NCBI RefSeq assembly: GCF_905171765.1
Contig: NC_053393.1
Coordinates: 191,421,921 to 191,485,920, forward strand
DNA length: 64,000 bases
Direction of reading: 5' to 3'
Source: Bufo bufo
Lineage: Eukaryota > Chordata > Amphibia > Anura > Bufonidae
Part shown: positions 10,752 through 22,088 of the stretch, one piece after another
How positions within the stretch are numbered: position 1 is the first letter of the stretch
Layout of the letters: each line of letters begins with the position of its first letter
The notes under the pieces: model-generated
The model's input: the letters and a program-made list of their open reading frames with translations, nothing else
The model's database searches: none
What the model was told of the DNA's origin: nothing
Program-made: the position numbers and the translations under genes

Positions 10752-11208
10752 TGCACTAAATTGCAAAATGCTGAAAATATTGGTCTAAATAAGCCTTCCA
10801 AGAGGTGACATAAGTGAAAGGAAAGTGTCAAACATGTCTATTAAGATCATACAGTGTGAGTCACTATGAGAAATTTGGCACATCTTCTGTCCTCCTGGTC
10901 TGACAATAATAATAAATCTCTGCCAATGTTGAAAAGCATGAGCCATTAAAGTTAACAAGTGACCGCAGAGTGCAAACTTCAAATGTCCCATTCCTGAGCC
11001 CTCATACAGTAGTGCATGCAAATGTACCTCCATACAGTCAAACATGTCCCTATGCTTGCCACAGAGCCCCAGTATTAGCCATAATTTTTTCTATGCTAGG
11101 CACAGCAACGTCACCATTAGAGATGAGCAAATTTATTCAGAGATTTGTTCCAAATCTCTGATTTTTTTAGGCACTGAATTCGAATCTTGTAAAATGGCAC
11201 CCAGCCCA
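10752..11208. other. No gene or repeat recognised
   Basis: I see no coding exon or clear repeat in this AT-rich stretch. Around 11115-11165 there is AGAGATGAGCAAATT / GGCACTGAATTCGAATC, reminiscent of hAT MITE ends, but it is too degraded to assign. Confidence 0.4.
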
Positions 11209-11211
11209 TAA

Positions 11212-11674
11212 AGCCTCCTGCACACTACCGTTGTGTGCATCCGCGTCCGTGGTTCCGTTTTCCGTTTTTTTTTTCGCGGACCCCTTGACTTTCAATGGGT
11301 CCGTGGAAAAATCGGAAAATGTACCGTTTGGCAGCCGCATCCGTGATCCGTGTTTCCTGGCCGTGAAAAAAATATGATCTGTCCTATTTTTTTCACGGTC
11401 AACGGTTCGCGGACCCATTCAAGTCAATGTGTCCGTGAAAAATCACGGATGCACGCAAGATTGTCATCCGCGTCCGTGATCCGTGTCCGTGATCCGTGTC
11501 TGTTTTTTCCTATTATTTCAATGGCAAACTTGACTTAGATTTTTTTTTCATTTTTCATGTCCGTGGATCCTCTAAAAATCAAGGAAGACCCACGGACGAA
11601 AAAACGGTCACGGATCACGGACCAACAGAACCCCGTTTTGCGGACCGTGAAAAAATACTGTCGTGTGTAGGAGG
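11212..11674. mobile_element. MITE with 3-bp TAA duplication (CACGACCGT family)
   Basis: This is a complete, long-inverted-repeat element of 463 bp. The left terminus is AGCCTCCTGCACACTACCG and the right is the inverse (CGTGTGTAGGAGG). TAA flanks both sides (11209-11211 and 11675-11677). The interior is rich in CCGTGATCCGTG and its complement CACGGATCACGG. A 3-bp TWA duplication fits the PIF/Harbinger superfamily, but without a transposase that stays an inference. Confidence 0.85.
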
Positions 11675-11677
11675 TAA

Positions 11678-12568
11678 TTGCAGTTAGTTGCAGCCAAGCA
11701 ATAACTGCAGTTTGTGGCAGCAGCGATAAAAGTAGATACAGTTACACCTGACACTGTATCAGACCAAGGAGACGGGCAAGGGAAATTTTTTTTTTTTTTT
11801 AAAAAGTTCATGAAACAAGATAGGAGCTTTTCAGAAAGAAAAATCTGTGTTTTAAAGGACTAGAGGGGATTATATACCAATTTTTTTCAGGGAAATTGGA
11901 GCAACTTTGGTTTGAAGCAAAAAGATTTGGACGCGAACCAAACTTTTTGAAAAAAAAAATTTAATCATAAACCAACTGAATCTTGGAAGATTCCCTCTTC
12001 TCTAGTCACCATCAGCCACACATGAACCATGCCAGCCACAGGAACCCCTAAAATGCTAACTACAGATGTTCCCCATGCAAGCCACCGTGCCACACCATTC
12101 AGTTACAGGAGGCTTCCTCTGTCAGCCTATTGGCACCCTGGGATAAAATTGTAAGATGCTACTGGCAGCCTGGGGCCAGACAAAAGCTTGAGGTCTGCAA
12201 AAGGGATATTTGTTTTCGGTCATACCAAAGTCATGGCCTTATAGTCTGCCTGTCATTTTAACACTGACAGGCAAAAATGAAATACTGTACTAAGCATGGC
12301 AAAGCATTATGTAAGTGCTCAAATAATCAAATCTTCCATTGCCTTAGTAGGACAAAAATGTGAAATCAAGATGGTAGCATCTTAATAGCAAAAAAACTGA
12401 CTCCTTGTGTGGTCAATTTTATTCTAGGGTCAGAACATAAATGAAAGGGAAATTGAGCAATATCTTTAACTTTGGCATGGCTAAATCAGGGAAAGCCTGA
12501 GAGTCAGTGAAGGAAATAATACTTTTCCTTCAACTTCGAAATCTCATCTAAACTTACTGTATTCTCTG
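11678..12568. other. No gene recognised
   Basis: This is low-repeat sequence with short poly(A)/poly(T) runs near 11790 and 11950. No coding exon with splice signals or conserved protein motif is visible. Confidence 0.4.
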
Positions 12569-12571
12569 TAA

Positions 12572-12880
12572 GGGCCGTTTCACACGAGCGAGTCCATTGC
12601 GGGAATCCGCTTCGTGTGTGAGTGTGATCCTCCTCTCTGGACTCGCAGCAGCGCACGGCATTATCATGATTTATAAAGCTATGTGTCTCTGCTTGACCTT
12701 ATTTCTACAGAATCATACTTACAGCTTTATGTCACTATGATTCTGTGGAAAAAAGGCCATGCAGAGACACATAGCATTATAAATCATGATAATGCCGTGC
12801 GCTCCTGCGAGTCCAGAGCGGAGGATCACACTCACACACGGAGCATGATTCCCGCAATGGACTCGCTCGTGTGAAAAGGT
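12572..12880. mobile_element. Long-hairpin MITE, ~309 bp
   Basis: The whole element folds on itself. The outer arms are GGGCCGTTTCACACGAGCG and the inverse CGCTCGTGTGAAAAGG. The inner arms include ATTATCATGATTTATAA and AGACACATAGC. The centre lies near 12725. TAA flanks the left end (12569-12571) and the right (12881-12883). Near-perfect pairing over most of its length makes it a strong foldback element. Confidence 0.85.
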
Positions 12881-12883
12881 TAA

Positions 12884-13829
12884 GAAACTATTCACCAGAA
12901 GGATAAGATTTTTCATCTGCATACCCTCCTTCTTTGGTTTGAGAAATATCTAAACATACAAAGGATCTCAAGTTTTGTCTGATTATTACATATAATCTGC
13001 AGTGAAATCAATAATTGCCATGGCTGAGGGGCAATCACTTCAGCATACTGGGCTTGAGTTTCCCTTTGGCATTAGAATTTGTTATTTCAGAGTACTTTAA
13101 GATTCTGTAAATGTGTGGTATTTCAGATTAAGATGCTTCCACCATCTGACAAAGAATTTGACATTTGTGGAAGGCAGACTGAAGTCAAAGTCATCACTGC
13201 AAGTACATTATGTCTGCACAGCACTGCATGAGTTAAGTTAAACTATACCATGCAATTCAGTGAATGATATTTGAAAGAACATTTACATAATTTATAACAA
13301 ATGGAACAGAAGTAACTCTTTACACATTCATGCAAAATTAAACAAATCCGTGCATTATCCGGAGATACTTGGCAAGCGCTTTCTGCCAGCATTTTGTACC
13401 CATGACATAAAATGATTAGAGTGAAGAATGATAAAGTGGCCAAGTTACCTCGGGAGTGGATCATTATAAAGTGCCCTTGGGAGAACTTTAAATAGAACTG
13501 TGGTTTGGACAGATGATGATACAAAGACAGTTTGCCTTTTTGTTTTTAACTTCTTAGGTTTTGACTGTATACTGAGACCATACAGTATATAACTAAGCAT
13601 CTGAAGCCCACAATTGTATACTGTATGTATGATTCATGTATCAAAATATAAAAGCTTTGTCCGTGGTTAATAACATAGTCTTTCAATTTTAGGGTCTTGG
13701 GTTTTGAATCCAACCAGGGCAGTATTCACATGATGTTAGCATATTCTTTCTGTGCTTGCATGGGTTTTCATTGAGGTGCACTAGTTTCCTCTCCTTTTCA
13801 AAAATACACTGATTACTTGGCCCTTTCTC
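12884..13829. other. Low-repeat intergenic sequence
   Basis: I see no gene. 13020-13540 is complex sequence without internal repeats and with no long coding frame; it could include a conserved non-coding element, but I have no comparison to show that. Confidence 0.35.
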
Positions 13830-14708
13830 CCCCAGAGGATTTTTCATTTTTACATTTTTGTTTTTTACTCCCTGAAATAAAATTCAAAATTTAATGGAAC
13901 TGGAAAAAAGCACAATACCAGCACAGATTATGAGTTTTTTTCTATGGTGTTCCCTATGCAGTAAAACTGACCTGTTACTTTTATTCTCTGGGTCAGTACC
14001 ATTATGGTGATACCACCTTTTATATAATTTTTCTTGTGTTTTAATACTTTAAAAAAAAAACAAAAAAAACTTTGATTTGTTTTGTCATCGCCATATACTG
14101 ACCTCTATAATTTTTTTCCAGTTATGTGTACAGAGCTGTGTAAGGGCTAATTTTTTTGTGGACCAATCTGTACTTTTCATTGATGCCATACTGGGTCTGT
14201 ATGATTACTTTTTATCCAATTTTTGTGGGGAGGTGAAGCGACCATTAGAGAACTTGACCATGCAATCATTAATCATTGCCTCTCTCACAGACTCCCATGC
14301 ATTAGCATTGGAGTCTATGAGAATTACTCTGTGTTCCTGTTGAGCCCTGCCACAGGCAGGGTCTCCATAGGAACATATCTGTGGCAGCCACCGACCATTC
14401 AGGAGTAGCGAGCCTGCCACACACAAAATCCGGCTCCCCCAATCACCGCTAGGTGGAGCCATTGCAGGTTTGGCACTGCATGCTCACAGGTTTTTTAGTT
14501 CTCAGATGCCGTAGTCACATTTGACTATGGTATCTGAGGGGTTAAGTGTATGCAATTGATGTTATTGTCGATCGCAGACATTAGCCCAGATGGCTGCTTT
14601 TTAAAACGGCTGGTACTTTGCAGCTATGGCAAATTCTGCACTTGTAGGCATCTTCTTTAAACATCCAACCAGCGCTGTACAAGTATGGCATTGGCCGGAA
14701 GGGGTTAA
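13830..14708. mobile_element. TTAA-family repeat, degraded copy
   Basis: This shares ordered landmarks with the element at 26755-28772: TTCCCTATGC..TAAAACTGAC, a GGGTCAGT segment, GTGATACCAC, and CATCGCCAT..TGACC. The right end GGGGTTAA (TTAA 14705-14708) is intact. A segment around 14345-14540 (TGGTATCTGAGGGGTTAA) resembles the inverted fragment at 26090-26385. The left end is decayed, so the start is approximate. Confidence 0.65.
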
Positions 14709-16855
14709 GGGAGTTTTCATGTTTAATTTGTGTGCCAAATGGTGTGTACCAAAATTTGAGTACTAGCTAAAGATAAGCAAATCAAGTTCTGTCCACTCCG
14801 GAGCAGCGACTGTTCATGCCCCACTGCCTGGAAGTGTAGCAGTGCAAGCAGAGTTTGATTCAATTCAGTCATCTCTACTGTAGTTCTGGCAGAAAGGGAG
14901 AAATAAATTCTCTCCAATCTGTGACCATCCGGTGGTAGTGATGTGAGCCGTAGCCTGCCATGCCTGTTTACTATGTTAGAATATTACAATGAAATAATTT
15001 CATGTGAAATTAAAGTCCTTAATCAAATTAAAAAAATATGTGTGAAACACCAAAGTACTCTTGACTAAAACTGTTCGGGCTCATTCATACTGTATGTCTC
15101 ATGGGCATTGTTAGACTCAATTAAATTCTATGGGGCTATTCTACCAACCATCAAAAAATATACTGTGGCAGCACTATGGGGGCATTATTTATACTGGGGG
15201 CACTATTGAGGCTATTTGATGTCCATGGGCACTATAAGGGGCATTATGTATAGGGCACTGGAGAAGTTGGGATGTTAAAAAAGCCTCTGAAATTCAAACA
15301 TTTTTAATGGCCATTTAAAAAAGAGGCACAGCAGTCATTAAAAACCAATAGATGGAAAATAGATATACACACTGATGCAAAATAGTGATGAAAAACAGTT
15401 ATCTGTTTTTCACTGTTGTGTGAATGTAGCCTTGCTGATCTCAGTGGTACTGCTGCAATTGGCCCAGCAACCTTTATAACAAATATTGAAGACAAACACC
15501 AGAAAATAAAACATATCCTCAGTGACTTCAGCCTGTGCTGTCTTGGTATTCAAGATGTTATTATTTATATTATGATTATTATTTTTTATTTTTTTTGATT
15601 GTCACCCAAAAAGGTGCATTTTTATGGCTTTTAGGCGCCTGCTTACTTAAAATACAGCTAAGAAGTGCCAATTCAGTAGAATATAAAAAGTGAAGTGTTA
15701 GAAAGTGTTGAAAAAACTAGCAAACATAATATAAATTCTAAAATATTGGGTAAATTTAATGAGCAGAGAAGTTGGCTGGTATCACAATGGGAAAATCAAT
15801 AGAGTGTGTTGTACAGATGGTATGTTATTCTAGAAAAAAATGCACTATCGACTTTTCTGTTGGTTAATAATGTGTTTTCAGGTGTGTGATATGTTCTCGA
15901 AGTTTAGACATTAGGAGATTGTAAATGAAATCAATTTCATGAAATTTTAATAAAATGTGTTCTTTGGTATAATTGAAAGTTTTATATCACTATAAATGCA
16001 TTTGTTGACTCATTTAAGAACTGACCATTTCTAATGTTAAAAAAAAAGGCTCTCAAAATAAATTGCCTTAGATGTTGCACTGCAGATAATTTTATGGCTT
16101 TGTAAAAACTTTACAGATTTCAATGACAGATATAGCACACATCAAGTGGCACCAGCTAGTATTGTGTCTTTTATCACAACCCTGCCAGACTGGTAATTAG
16201 TAAGTGACAACAATGTCTATCATAAGTTTCTCTGGAGCACTGTGAAGGGTTGCTCTAGAGACAAAGGCAGGTGTTCTATTTTAAAGTCTGTTATTTTCTG
16301 TTTCCCTAAACCAGTTCTAGTGCTTGGTCTCATATTCTTAAACTTAGTGCCCCAAGACTGAAGGTCAGAAGAAGATCCTACTGTAGCTTCTGCTTCAAAT
16401 GCCTGAAGGTTTAAGGGCAGAATCTGCAAAACACCCAGATGACTTTTCTTCCATCCCTCCTTCCACCTATTCTTTTTGTTTTCATTGATAATCCAGATGA
16501 ATGGCATATCATATTTTATTTAAGGGATTGACCCAGATAATTATAAATTGAACTAATACCACTGAATGCTTTAAAAAAATATATCATTAGATACTTTATT
16601 CTGTGGTGCAGTTGTCTGATCAAGGTCCCCCTGCATACAGCACTTGACTAATGCAGCCAATCACAGTCCTCAGAGGTTGAATACCATAAACTACTGTGAA
16701 CTGTGATCAGCTGCAATGGTCATATGCCACATACCTATATGTCGCTGTTGTGGTCTGTAAACAAATAGCAGGAGCAGGACCAGACGGGTAGCACAGAGAA
16801 CGGTGCTGATTTTTTATTTTAAAATGTTCTCTGATATGGGACAAATTTACAATTA
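14709..16855. other. Low-repeat intergenic sequence
   Basis: I see no coding exon, RNA gene or clear transposon. The sequence is AT-rich and complex. It is one of the longest repeat-poor stretches in the window, so it is where host regulatory sequence would be sought. Confidence 0.35.
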
Positions 16856-16859
16856 TTTT

Positions 16860-17400
16860 AACCCCTTTTATATTTTCAGACCAGCTATTAACTCCATGAT
16901 CCAGGTTAAAATGGAGTCAAGATGGTGTCTCCTTCCACTGGCCAAGTCATGGAGTCACTGAATCAAGCCCGTCCAGCTCACTTTGATTGACATCCCCTTG
17001 TTTGCATCACGCTATCCCCAGTGTGTCTGAAATTTTGAAACTTCATGCGTGTACTGTACATCCTATTTCCCTTCTCCTCTCCTGTCATAGGCAGTGAGTT
17101 GAAGTGTAGTACACATTACACAGGTCTCTGTACAGCATTAAAATGAAGTTGGGGAACGACTCGACTTCGGATCTTGGATAAAAAGAACTATTTTCTCACC
17201 CCTGCTTCATGAACTCACTGTACGTCAGGAGAATAGTGAAACAGGATATATAGTGCATTCACAATATTTCAGATGCACCGGGGATGATGAGTAGCAGCCA
17301 AGGGGATGTCAATCAAAGTGAGATGGGCAGGCTTGCGGTGGTGACTCCAGCACCAATTAGTTGGGAATCTGTCCAACTGTGCTGACAGGCATTGTTTTTA
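16860..17400. repeat. Imperfect palindromic repeat
   Basis: CACTTTGATTGACATCCCCT (near 16980) recurs inverted as AGGGGATGTCAATCAAAGTG (near 17299). Flanking stretches also pair imperfectly around a centre near 17145. This looks like an old foldback MITE; the ends are not clear. Confidence 0.55.
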
Positions 17401-18990
17401 ACTTCACCGGCATCCTCAATACCTTAATATGCAATAAACGTAAAGAAACCACAAGAAAATAATTAAACAAATACAACTTGCAATAGTCTATACACTCCAT
17501 TTAGAGTCTTTAATTCCATTAGGATTTGTTGGTCTAAAATTATACAAAAGATGACAACTTAACAAAGAGCTGTGTTACTACAGGAAATTAATGACTCATT
17601 TAAAATAAAATGTGCACCCTTAGAAATCTACAATCGCCAAAAGTCTGACAGCCTGACTTTGTTTTAAATTCCAGGGATCAGTGTTAGTCCTCATACATGA
17701 AAAGTAATGCAATTTGATCCTTAATTTTAGTCCTTCTTTGAAAACACTTGCAACTGGACCCTTGTATTTTAGAGGATATATATTTTTATGAGGTTTATCT
17801 GGTGTAAGATTGCAATAGTATTAATCTTCTTGTGCCTTTGACTGTCCACAATGTTTTATGGATGTTTTCATTATTTTTGTTAGCTGATAAAATTTATAAA
17901 AGTGATATTTTATGTAGATTTTTGTCTTATGTTTTAATATTTAATAAAATTTACAGAGCCGAGGGTCACTGTAGGTTGTATTGTCCAATTTTTAGGGTCT
18001 CATTGGTGTATTAGATTTTGATATGTTGGGGCCCATTTTCTTTGTAGGTTTCCACTTCCAATTGTGTCTGCACCAGTGCACCAATTGTCTTGACACCATT
18101 TCTGCCATCAAGACTTCAGCATTTTTACTGCTCTATTAATATAGTCAAGTAAGTCTCCGTGCTTTGCATTAGGATGACCTGACTTTCAGATTTGATGGCA
18201 GTTTAGACATGCAGTCTAATAGCTAAATACAGCGGTTGACAGTATAAATTTATAGATGGTTAGTCACCTCCTTGGTGGGCCCCCTAGGGTAGGGAGACCC
18301 TGGGTAATTGTCCAGCTTGCCAATCATCCTTGATGCAAGTCATAACATCAATAGGTAATAAAGTAACACTTCCACATCACAAGTCATTAAAATCCCTATG
18401 AGGGTTATGGAGATAACTGTACAGTCTCAGAACCTTCTTTACATTTAATACTAAATAATTTATTACATAGGTAGAAGTCTAAAAATAAACATCACAGTAC
18501 ATAGAACAATGGAAGAAAAAAATAAATTAGATGGATAGGTATTTAACTTTCCCTCAATAAATTCAGTACTGGTAATTTCTGTGTAGAACTGGGATTTTTT
18601 ACATTTTGAAGGTCATAGAAATGTAGTCTGCTAAGGGTGGAAAAGAAGGGAAGGGTACATTAATGATACATGTTTCATATACCTGTACTGATCAGTCATA
18701 ATAAAACCAAATAATCTGCAACTCCTCATGCCAGCAAAATAGTTGTGAACTATCAAGGAAAGGTCTCTGCAAGACCTGTTAAGATGTCCTGTGGTATCTG
18801 GAACCAAGATGTTACCAGATACTTTAAGTCCTATCAGTTGCATAGTGGGACCTCCATGCAACTTAATTCAGTTATAATCAAGCTGCAAAAAGTTTCAGTG
18901 TATCTCCAGCCTGACCCTAAACAATGACTATTTGCACGGTAAACTTAAAATTGCCACGTTATCTGGCACCAGTACAACAGTAGCAGATTC
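17401..18990. other. Low-repeat intergenic sequence
   Basis: No gene or identifiable transposon is seen. Short reading frames here (for example 17832-18014 and 18745-18927) lack similarity to anything I know and lack splice context. Confidence 0.35.
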
Positions 18991-19384
18991 TTAAAGGTGT
19001 TATGCAGCCATTGGATATTGATGACCTATACTCAGGAAAGGTCATTGATATCTGATCAGAGGTATTCTGGTTCCCAGCCCCGTCGATCAGCTGTTTGAAG
19101 AGCAAGCAGTGCTCGTACTTGCACTACTTCGTCTTCAAGATTACACTGGGCGCCATCTCAGAAGTCTTGGCAGTACATTGTAAATGCAAGTTCTTCATCT
19201 ATTCACTTGAATGGGACGAGTACTTGTAATTAGACTGTGCCACGGTTTCAAAAAAGACAACTTGCAGTGTAATCTTGAAAAAGAAGCAGTGCTCATCTTC
19301 AAACAGTTAATCAGTGGGGATTCTGGGAGTTGGACCCCCACAAATCAGATATTGAGGACCTCATTTGTTGCACAACCGCTTTAA
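18991..19384. mobile_element. Foldback MITE flanked by TTAA
   Basis: The left end reads TTAAAGGTGTTATGCAGCC and the right end is GCACAACCGCTTTAA, imperfect inverted repeats with TTAA at 18991-18994 and 19381-19384. Inside, GATATTGATGACCTAT, AGATATTGAGGACCT, CGATCAGCTGTTTGAAGA and the inverted TCTTCAAACAGTTAATCAG pair about a centre near 19190. No coding capacity. Confidence 0.75.
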
Positions 19385-19439
19385 GTCCCATAAGTTGCGA
19401 AATAGGGCCAACTTGCATCAGACTTATTTTTCCAGGGCA

Positions 19440-20060
19440 TTCCCTCAAATGTTGATTATATTGAGGTCTAGGCTATGGATGGAGGCCACTCCTTGAACTC
19501 TTTTTCATATTCCTCAAACAATTTCTGAACATTTTTTGCAGTGTGGCAGGGTGCATTATCTTGCTGAGAGAAACCATTGACATTAGGGACTACGATTGCC
19601 ATGAAGGGGTGCCTTTGATCTGCAACAATGTTTAAGTACAGTAGCTGACGTGTTGCAATCAAATTCAAGTAAATGCCAGGAGATAATTGCCCAGATCATC
19701 ACACTGTGTCTGTCTCCTATACTGTAGGTCAACCTGATGCATTCTCTTCCCCAGGTAAGCAAGGTACATGCACCCAGCAATCCGCATGGTGTGAAAGAAT
19801 ACATGAACCATCGGACCAGGCCATCGTCTTCCAGTGCTCTTTAGTCCAGTTTAATTATTTTTGTGGCCATTGTCGACAGTGGATAGGGGTCAGCATGGGA
19901 ATTCTGAGTGGGCTGCAGCAACACAGGCCCATAGGCAGAAAGCTGCAATGCACTGTATGACACCTTTTATCATAAAGTTTTCAAGAATTTGCTGTACAGT
20001 AGCTTTTCTGTTGATTTGAACTTCATTCCATACACACCAAAGAGCCTTAGCCATGCTGGT
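19440..20060 (-). pseudogene. Tc1/mariner transposase remnant
   Basis: Minus-strand frames encode the end of a Tc1-like transposase: an SVMIWAIISWH piece (frame 19804-19583), then FSQQDNAPCHTAKNVQKLFE and EEYEKEFKEWPP (frame 19668-19468). QQDNAPCH holds the second catalytic Asp. The terminal DLN..E box is destroyed and the frame stops at once after WPPSIA. Upstream parts of the domain are broken by stops and frame changes, and no terminal inverted repeats were found. It is an old, dead copy. Confidence 0.85.
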
Positions 20061-20262
20061 TCACTTTTTGGGCTCCTTTTGCTAGCTGTTAACCTTTGCA
20101 TACTGACATCATTGCACAATACCTGCCATTCTGAAGAAGAAGACAGCATCTAAGTTTTTAGGGAGGGAAAGTCACACAGAAGAAACATAGGGAAGAGCAA
20201 ACAAGCAGAAACAAGACCGTTTGCAGGGGAAGAGGAAGAGATCATACAGGCTTAGTATGAGT

Positions 20263-21156
20263 TTAGTGATGACCGGCAGGAGTAATATTCAAATTTGCAA
20301 TATTTCGTGAATATTTAGGCGAATATTCATCATATATTTTAGAATTCGAGAATTTGCGATTATTGCGAAAATCGGCAATGTAATATGCACGTATTGCGCG
20401 CGCAATACAGGAGTGGGTCACTTTTGCTACATTTTTCAAGCTGCTAGAAGTTTCCTGAGACTGGAAAAAATGGTTGGTACGGCAGAACATTACAATAGCC
20501 TTATATGCAGATAGAGTGCTCCAATATATTCGCAATTGCGCAAATCAGCAATTAATGATGCGCATATTTTTGCGAAATACGTGCAACTTCACATTTTAGC
20601 AGGTCTGACTACATATTACTGATTGGTGCAAGTATTACTGATTGGTGCAAGTATTGTTGTGAACTTGTGACATCACTGCACTATGTCTGTAGCATGTATG
20701 TATGGACAGCAGAACCTATCACACTACCTAACACCCTGCACTAGAATTTATCAGCTACACTATATCAGGATATAACCTACACTGACTATCTCCCACTAAC
20801 TATCTGTATTATATATATATGAGCTAACTATCTAACTATATAATGTAATTAAACAGTAAAGCACAGAGCACAGCAATGACACTGCTGTCTCTCTCAGAAC
20901 TCCATAAAACTGGTTCTTATATAGTAAGGGCTAGGCAACTTTCCTATTGGTTGCTAGGGATGTTGCTAAGCTCAGACAAACACATTGCAGCCTTCTCATT
21001 GGTCCACAAGCAAGAAGGGAGGTTACTGATGAAAAATAAATCTAGAATATTCGTGAATATGAATATATAGCACTATATTCTAAATCTTCGCGAATTCTCG
21101 AAGTGGCGATATTCGCGATTAAAATTTGCGACACAAATATTCGCGCCCAACACTAG
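20263..21156. mobile_element. Non-autonomous hAT-like element (ATTCGCGAAT ends)
   Basis: The left end TAGTGATGACCGG with CAATATTTCGTGAATATT and the right end ATTCGCGCCCAACACTAG are imperfect inverted repeats rich in AATATTCG/CGAATATT. The interior holds TTTCCTATTGGTTGCTAGG and a near-direct repeat of ACTGATTGGTGCAAGTATT (near 20618 and 20637). No transposase. Assignment to hAT rests on the TAGTG/CACTAG ends, from memory of frog repeats; a matching 8-bp duplication was not seen. Confidence 0.65.
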
Positions 21157-21690
21157 TTGCAAACTGAATATGAGGGTGTCTGAAAACGAATGAAGGAATA
21201 AAGATTGGAGAATAAAATGTAAGGAATAACGTGTGGTATGTAAAAATATTTTTTTTTCCATGTCAAAGGTGTCATAGCCCTTAAATGAATCTTAACTTTG
21301 GAATACCATTTGATTTTCAGTTTCAAAATGTATTACTGATTCATTTGACCATATTTTTTGGAGGGTGGAGTTCTTTTCTTGTCTAATACAGAACTGCTGT
21401 TCTCTGGGCAGCCACAGAGTACATTTTTGGTTGCATGCAGCCACCACTAGGGAACTATTGGAGTAGTTTACAAACCTAAATGTAGTAGAATTCTGGTTCA
21501 ATTTGCTCCAAAACAACAGTTATACATGTCTTGCACATTGTCTATTATTTGCTTTTTGATCCCTACTAGACAAGGTAGCTAACAACAACGATGGATATGG
21601 CTTAAAATGTGCACAATGTACACCAGAAATTCACAAAAGGTTGGAGCTAGGTCAACTAACAGATAGTGTAAAGTTCGATAAAACAGTTTA
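21157..21690. other. No gene recognised
   Basis: AT-rich sequence without a supported gene or repeat. Confidence 0.35.
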
Positions 21691-21691
21691 A

Positions 21692-22082
21692 AAATACTTT
21701 CACACTAGCGTTTTTGTTTTCCTGTATTGAGTTCTGTCACAAGAGCTCAATACCGGAAAAAAACTGATCAGTTTTATCCTAATGCATTATGAATGGAGAG
21801 AATTCCGTTCAGGATGCATCAGTTTAGTCACTCTTATGTTTTTCGGATGGAGAAAATACCGCAGCATGCTGCAGTTTTCTCTCCGGCCAAAAATACAGAA
21901 CACTTGCCGAATGCCGGATCCGGCATAAATTTACATTGAAGTGTATTAGTGCCTGATCGGCATTAAGTGTTCCGGCAAAACAGATCCGGCTTTCCGAGCT
22001 GCGCATGCGCAGACCTTTAAAAATGCAAAAAATAATAATACCGGATCCGGTATTTCAATGCATTTGTCAGACGGATCCGCAA
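21692..22082. mobile_element. CGGATCCGGCAT MITE, left part
   Basis: The left terminus ACTTTCACACTAGCGTTTTT is followed by CTCAATACCGGAAAAAAAC, GCCGGATCCGGCAT-type motifs, TGCGCATGCGCAGACC and ACCGGATCCGGTAT. The matching right terminus is absent: the sequence changes near 22082, inside AGACGGATCCGC, into hAT-2. It is therefore truncated at that junction. Confidence 0.75.
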
Positions 22083-22088
22083 CCTCAA

